NCBI GenBank assembly: GCA_015064445.1
Contig: SVSE01000002.1
Coordinates: forward strand, 160,628-224,627
DNA length: 64,000 nt
Reading direction: 5' to 3'
DNA from: Oscillospiraceae bacterium
GTDB taxonomy: Bacteria; Bacillota; Clostridia; Oscillospirales; CAG-272
Below are positions 60,320-64,000 of this stretch, in pieces. Each line of letters starts with the position of its first letter. Within the stretch, counting starts at the first letter, position 1. The position numbers were made by a program, and so were the translations under genes. The notes beneath the pieces were generated by a model that saw only the letters and a program-made list of their open reading frames with translations, had not been told where the DNA came from and did no database searches.

Positions 60320-62110
60320 TTATTTTTCTTCTTCGTCTGTGATAATAGCAATTCCGAGCTCCTTTAGGTCGTCGGGATTTGCAAATGATGGGCACTTGGA
60401 CATAAGCTCCGATGCGTTTTGAACCTTCGGGAAGGCAATAACCTCACGAATGTCCTCGAGTCCCAAGAGGAGTGTTACAAGTCTATCAAGACCGTAAGCG
60501 AGTCCGCCGTGTGGTGGAACGCCATACTTAAATGCATCAAGCAAGAAGCCGAATTTCTCCTGTGCCTCCTCCTTGCCTATACCGAGAATTGAGAACATAT
60601 GCTCCTGCATTTCGGTTGTATGAATACGAATTGAGCCACCACCGAGCTCTGTACCGTTAAGAACGATATCATATGCTCTTGCGCGAACCTTACCTGGCTC
60701 CGTATCGATTAAGTGGTAATCCTCGTCCATAGGTGCTGTAAATGGATGGTGCTTTGCGTAATATCTGCCATCCTCCTCGTCATACTCGAAAAGTGGGAAT
60801 TCAGTAACCCAGAGGAATTTAAATTCATCTGGCTTTGTAATTCCAAGGCGCTTTGCACATTCGCAACGAAGTGCGCCAAGAACATCGAATACAACGCTAT
60901 TCTTATCTGCCATTACGAGCAAGAGGTCGCCCTTTTCAAGCTTCATAATTTCAGCAATTTTTGCATTTTCATCATCTGAGAGGAATTTAGCATATGAGGA
61001 TGAAACCTCGCCAGCCTCAGACATCTTAAGCCAAGCAAGTCCCTTTGCCTTGAACTGCTTTGCAACCTCTGTAAGAGAATCAATTTCCTTACGAGAGAAT
61101 TTAGCACCACCCTTAACATTGATAGCTCTTACGCTACCACCGTTTTCGATTGCGCCTGCGAACACCTTAAATTCGGTGTCCTTAACTGCCTCGGAGATGT
61201 TTTTAAGCTCGAAGCCAAAGCGCATATCAGGCTTATCAGAGCCAAAGCGCTCCATAGCATCCTTCCAAGTGATTCTCTCAAACGGAGTCTCGAGAGGCTT
61301 GTGCATAAAGTTATCAAAGATATACTTAATAAAGCCCTCGTTTATTGCGATAATCTCGTCCTCATCAGTAAACGAGATTTCCATATCAATTTGTGTAAAT
61401 TCTGGCTGACGGTCAGCACGAAGGTCCTCATCACGGAAGCAACGAGCAATCTGAATGTAACGGTCAAAGCCCGAATACATAAGAAGCTGCTTATAAAGCT
61501 GTGGGGACTGTGGAAGTGCATAGAACTTACCTGGATGAACACGGCTTGGAACAAGATAGTCACGCGCGCCCTCTGGTGTAGGTCTTATGAGGTTAGGTGT
61601 TTCTATGTCGATAAATCCATTTTCGTTGAAGTAATTTCTTGCAAGGTTAGAAATCTGTGATCTTGCAATAATATTTCTTTGCATATCAGGACGACGAAGA
61701 TCGAGATATCTATGCTTCAAGCGAAGGTCGCTCTTAACATCGCTATTCTCCACGATTTCAAATGGTGGAGTCTGCGCCTTGCCGAGAATCTTAAGCTCGT
61801 CAACATAAATTTCGATGTCGCCTGTTGGAATATTCTTATTCTTTGTTGCTCTTTCTCTTACCTCGCCCTTTGCGCAAAGCACGAACTCTGCACGAACTCC
61901 GAATGCCTTGTCAAAGATTTCTCTGTCTGTGGTTTCATCAAATGCGAGCTGAATAATTCCACTTCTATCACGAAGGTCAATAAAGATAAGTGAGCCGAGG
62001 TCGCGTTGCTTTTGCGCCCAGCCGAGCACGCATACGCGCTCTCCTATATTTTTTGTCGTGAGTGTGCCACAGTAATGTGTACGCTTGTCATTCTTTTCAA
62101 AAACTTCCAT
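60320..62110 (-). CDS. aspS: aspartyl-tRNA synthetase
   Basis: Charges tRNA-Asp (or tRNA-Asn too if the non-discriminating form). The 596-residue class II enzyme has the N-terminal OB fold (residues 15-105), motif 2 with FRDEDLRADRQPEFTQ near residue 215, the bacterial GAD insertion domain (residues about 285-410) and motif 3 GLAYGLDRL near residue 530. It starts one base after the hisS stop codon, as is usual for the hisS-aspS pair of Firmicutes. Confidence 0.96.
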   Translation of the reverse strand: MEVFEKNDKRTHYCGTLTTKNIGERVCVLGWAQKQRDLGSLIFIDLRDRSGIIQLAFDETTDREIFDKAFGVRAEFVLCAKGEVRERATKNKNIPTGDIEIYVDELKILGKAQTPPFEIVENSDVKSDLRLKHRYLDLRRPDMQRNIIARSQISNLARNYFNENGFIDIETPNLIRPTPEGARDYLVPSRVHPGKFYALPQSPQLYKQLLMYSGFDRYIQIARCFRDEDLRADRQPEFTQIDMEISFTDEDEIIAINEGFIKYIFDNFMHKPLETPFERITWKDAMERFGSDKPDMRFGFELKNISEAVKDTEFKVFAGAIENGGSVRAINVKGGAKFSRKEIDSLTEVAKQFKAKGLAWLKMSEAGEVSSSYAKFLSDDENAKIAEIMKLEKGDLLLVMADKNSVVFDVLGALRCECAKRLGITKPDEFKFLWVTEFPLFEYDEEDGRYYAKHHPFTAPMDEDYHLIDTEPGKVRARAYDIVLNGTELGGGSIRIHTTEMQEHMFSILGIGKEEAQEKFGFLLDAFKYGVPPHGGLAYGLDRLVTLLLGLEDIREVIAFPKVQNASELMSKCPSFANPDDLKELGIAIITDEEEK

Positions 62111-62111
62111 C

Positions 62112-63374
62112 TTATGCCTCTTTTATTTCGCTGAAGATATTATCAATTTCTATTTCGCGTTGCTCGCTCTTTTCCATATTTTTGAGCTGAGCCTTGCCAC
62201 TATCAAGCTCACTATCACCGATGATGAGTGTGTATTTAGCACCGAGCTTGTCCGCGTACTTCATCTGAGCCTTAAGGCTACGCGCGCTTATATCGCATTC
62301 TGCATAAACGCCCTCTCTGCGAAGCGTGCTTACAATTGAGAGCGCCTTAGATACTGCCCTTGCGCCAAGTGGTGCAACATAAAGCACAGGCTTGTTCTCA
62401 TCAATTTGTCCAGCACCACTTTCCTTCATAGCAAGAATGATACGAGTAAGTCCCATACCAAAGCCGATGCCAGGAAGTGCTGGTCCGTCAAGCTGTTCCA
62501 TAAGTCCATCGTAGCGTCCGCCACCACAAACGGTGCTTTGAGCGCCGATGCCATCACAAATGAACTCAAATACTGTCTTGGTGTAGTAGTCAAGACCACG
62601 AACAATTCTTGTATCAACCTTGTACTCAATGCCCATTGCGTCAAGATGAGCCTTCAACGCCTCGAAGTGGTCGTGACATTCATCGCAAAGGTAATCAACC
62701 GTTGCAGGCGCATCCTTTGCAATTGAAGAGCAAATTTGGCTCTTGCAATCGAGAACACGAAGTGGATTTGTTTTAAGTCTTTCCTTACAGGTGTCGCAAA
62801 GCTCATCAATATGTGATGTGAAATGCTCCACGAGCGCCTCTCTATACTTAGGTCTGCAATTTGGACAGCCGATAGAGTTTATATGAAGTGTAATGCCCTT
62901 AATTCCAAGCTCCTTGATAAGAGTGTCTGCCAAGGAGATGATAGTCGCATCTGCGCTCGCATCCTTTGTGCCAAACATCTCTGTTCCAAACTGGAAGAAC
63001 TCACGGCTTCTACCTGCCTGTGGCTTCTCGTAACGGAAGCAGTTGATAAGGTAGTAATATTTAAGTGGCATTGTGTCTGATGTCTTGCCATTCTCGATAA
63101 TCGCACGAACAACTGATGCTGTTCCCTCTGGGCGAAGTGCAAACACTCTGTCCTCACGGTCGGTAAAGGTGTACATTTCCTTTTGAACAACATCCGTTAC
63201 CTCGCCAACGCCTCTTTTGAAAAGTGCAAGCTCCTCAAAGGTAGGTGTGCGAATCTCGCCGAAGCCAAAGCGACGACAAACATCTCTTGCAGTGCTTTCT
63301 ATTTTTTGCCAAATAGGTGTGTCGGACGGGAAAATGTCCATTGTTCCTCTTGGCTTTTGAATCTTATTTGCCAT
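62112..63374 (-). CDS. hisS: histidyl-tRNA synthetase
   Basis: Charges tRNA-His. Start set at ATG 63374 (MANKIQKPRGTMDIFP), giving 420 residues, the family norm; the open frame upstream extends into the promoter region. Motif 2 (FRYEKPQAGRSREFFQFG) lies near residue 112, the HisA motif GLDYYTKTVFE near residue 260 and motif 3 GIGFGMGLTRI near residue 305. A four-cysteine zinc-like insert (CPNC, CDTC and CDEC patterns) is present in the central region. No T-box leader is seen in the short 5' region. Confidence 0.96.
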   Translation of the reverse strand: MANKIQKPRGTMDIFPSDTPIWQKIESTARDVCRRFGFGEIRTPTFEELALFKRGVGEVTDVVQKEMYTFTDREDRVFALRPEGTASVVRAIIENGKTSDTMPLKYYYLINCFRYEKPQAGRSREFFQFGTEMFGTKDASADATIISLADTLIKELGIKGITLHINSIGCPNCRPKYREALVEHFTSHIDELCDTCKERLKTNPLRVLDCKSQICSSIAKDAPATVDYLCDECHDHFEALKAHLDAMGIEYKVDTRIVRGLDYYTKTVFEFICDGIGAQSTVCGGGRYDGLMEQLDGPALPGIGFGMGLTRIILAMKESGAGQIDENKPVLYVAPLGARAVSKALSIVSTLRREGVYAECDISARSLKAQMKYADKLGAKYTLIIGDSELDSGKAQLKNMEKSEQREIEIDNIFSEIKEA

Positions 63375-63417
63375 TTTATGCCTCACATTTTTCGCTTTTT
63401 CGCGTATATTATTTATT

Positions 63418-63446
63418 AGTATAGCAACTTTTATCGCCCGTGTCAA
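63418..63446 (-). promoter_or_regulatory. promoter of the hisS-aspS operon
   Basis: Minus-strand TTGACA (63441-63446), 17-base spacer, TATACT (63418-63423), about 45 bases ahead of the hisS start, leaving no space for a T-box. Confidence 0.85.
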
Positions 63447-63464
63447 TATTTATTTTAAAAATAA

Positions 63465-63489
63465 AAGAGCGCACAGATGACCTGCGCGC
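63465..63489 (-). terminator. terminator after spoVG
   Basis: GCGCGCAG/CTGTGCGC (minus strand; includes one G-U pair) followed by CTTTTATTTTT, 20 bases beyond the spoVG stop. The G-U pairing makes it stable only for minus-strand RNA. Confidence 0.7.
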
Positions 63490-63508
63490 CTAATTTTAGT
63501 GGTTTTTA

Positions 63509-63820
63509 TTATATTTCAACAGTTTTGAAGCTGTCGCTTTCATCATATGCAACGGTTGCACCATTTTCGAGCTCGTCAAAATATGCCTTAACAACTGCAC
63601 CCTCGAGCTGTGCTCTAAAATCTGCATTAATAGGATGAACTATATCTCTGTATGTTCCGTCTGGATTCTTTCTTGATGGCATAACGATAAAGAACTTATC
63701 TCTTGCGTTAATAACCTTTATATCGTGAACTGCGAGTGCACCATCAAAGGTTACTGAAACAACAGCCTTCATAGGTCCGTCATCGAAGCATTTTCTGATT
63801 TTGATATCTGTGATATTCAT
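63509..63820 (-). CDS. spoVG: SpoVG, RNA/DNA-binding septation regulator
   Basis: A 103-residue global regulator conserved in Firmicutes. It has the MNITDIKIRK start, the central IVMPSRKNPDGTYRDIVHPIN motif that identifies the family, and an acidic C-terminus. It is monocistronic between its own upstream region and a terminator. Known members bind nucleic acid and influence sporulation, septation and virulence genes; the role in this organism is not known. Confidence 0.96.
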   Translation of the reverse strand: MNITDIKIRKCFDDGPMKAVVSVTFDGALAVHDIKVINARDKFFIVMPSRKNPDGTYRDIVHPINADFRAQLEGAVVKAYFDELENGATVAYDESDSFKTVEI

Positions 63821-64000
63821 TTGTTTTTGTCCTCCGTGAATTTGTCTTACAATATCTATTTTAGCAGATAATTATGAACTAAATAAAAACTCAAGTTTAT
63901 ATTTTCGTGAAGGTTGTGTGTATTTTTTGTGAAGAAAAACTATTTTTTGTCAAAAAAGGGGGATTTTCGGTATGGCAAGCGAGAATACGCATTTTTCAAG
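63821..64000 (-). promoter_or_regulatory. spoVG upstream region
   Basis: AT-rich sequence. An extended -10 TGCTAAAAT (TAAAAT at 63858-63863) lies about 40 bases ahead of spoVG with only a weak -35. Right of it, a short plus-strand frame from ATG 63972 runs off the window but cannot be judged. Confidence 0.45.

Noticed and set aside
63375..63446. T-box leader upstream of hisS
   Set aside because: The promoter lies only about 45 bases before the start codon; there is no space and no T-box sequence.
63972..64000. Possible coding start ATG on the plus strand at the right edge
   Set aside because: Only nine codons are visible, so a gene cannot be supported.

Overview
The window looks like a chromosomal segment of a low-to-moderate GC Gram-positive bacterium of the class Clostridia, most likely an uncultured anaerobic gut-type member. 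The pointers are the canonical Firmicutes S10-spc-alpha ribosomal cluster, zinc-type S14/L36/S4, spoVG, nrdR, strong AGGAGG Shine-Dalgarno sites, sigma-A promoters of the TTGACA-17-TAAAAT type, indolepyruvate:ferredoxin oxidoreductase, a probable (Re)-citrate synthase, and BspA-like secreted repeat proteins. No rRNA, tRNA, insertion sequence or CRISPR array was seen.

Layout. 1-14340 (minus strand): an almost complete S10-spc-alpha operon from rpsJ to rpsD, including secY, adk, map and infA, read from one clear promoter at 14311-14339 through a roughly 275-base structured leader. 14560-16850: a secreted leucine-rich-repeat (BspA-like) protein. 16950-19330: a compact regulatory cassette. It holds a LexA/CI-like repressor co-transcribed with araD and, divergently, a zinc-ribbon protein plus a phage-type sigma-like protein. 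Both divergent promoters carry the same 15-bp operator exactly inside the 17-bp spacer. 19340-27150: an unknown membrane protein, a heterodimeric ABC exporter, a small membrane protein, and a LytTR/GHKL two-component system with a possible direct-repeat binding site. 27110-28920: a second secreted protein sharing a C-terminal module with the first.

28920-32300: ferrous iron uptake (feoA, feoB, FeoB-associated Cys-rich protein) with two perfect iron-box palindromes and a divergent DtxR-family regulator. 32300-37400: phosphohexomutase, aconitase and a probable (Re)-citrate synthase, i.e. a route from oxaloacetate and acetyl-CoA towards isocitrate and 2-oxoglutarate. 37450-39900: a DUF1538 membrane protein with a tandem PII-like protein. 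39901-40225: a 325-bp hairpin-array element bounded by 11-bp inverted repeats. 40235-50900 (minus strand): a nine-gene operon for oxidative aryl amino-acid fermentation (two Na+/solute symporters, aminotransferase, IorAB, two phenylacetate-CoA-ligase-type enzymes, ACT protein, amidohydrolase).

50985-64000: metabolite repair (nnr), a cysteine hydrolase, a YccF protein, rbfA-nrnA-truB, a cobalamin riboswitch controlling a DUF4430 lipoprotein, two paralogous lipoproteins flanked by a 20-bp direct repeat, the hisS-aspS-nhaC-nrdR operon with an unusual cysteine-rich insert in the antiporter, and spoVG. The least ordinary parts are the repressor/sigma-like cassette at 16950-19330, the hairpin-array element at 39901-40225 and the DUF1538-PII pair.
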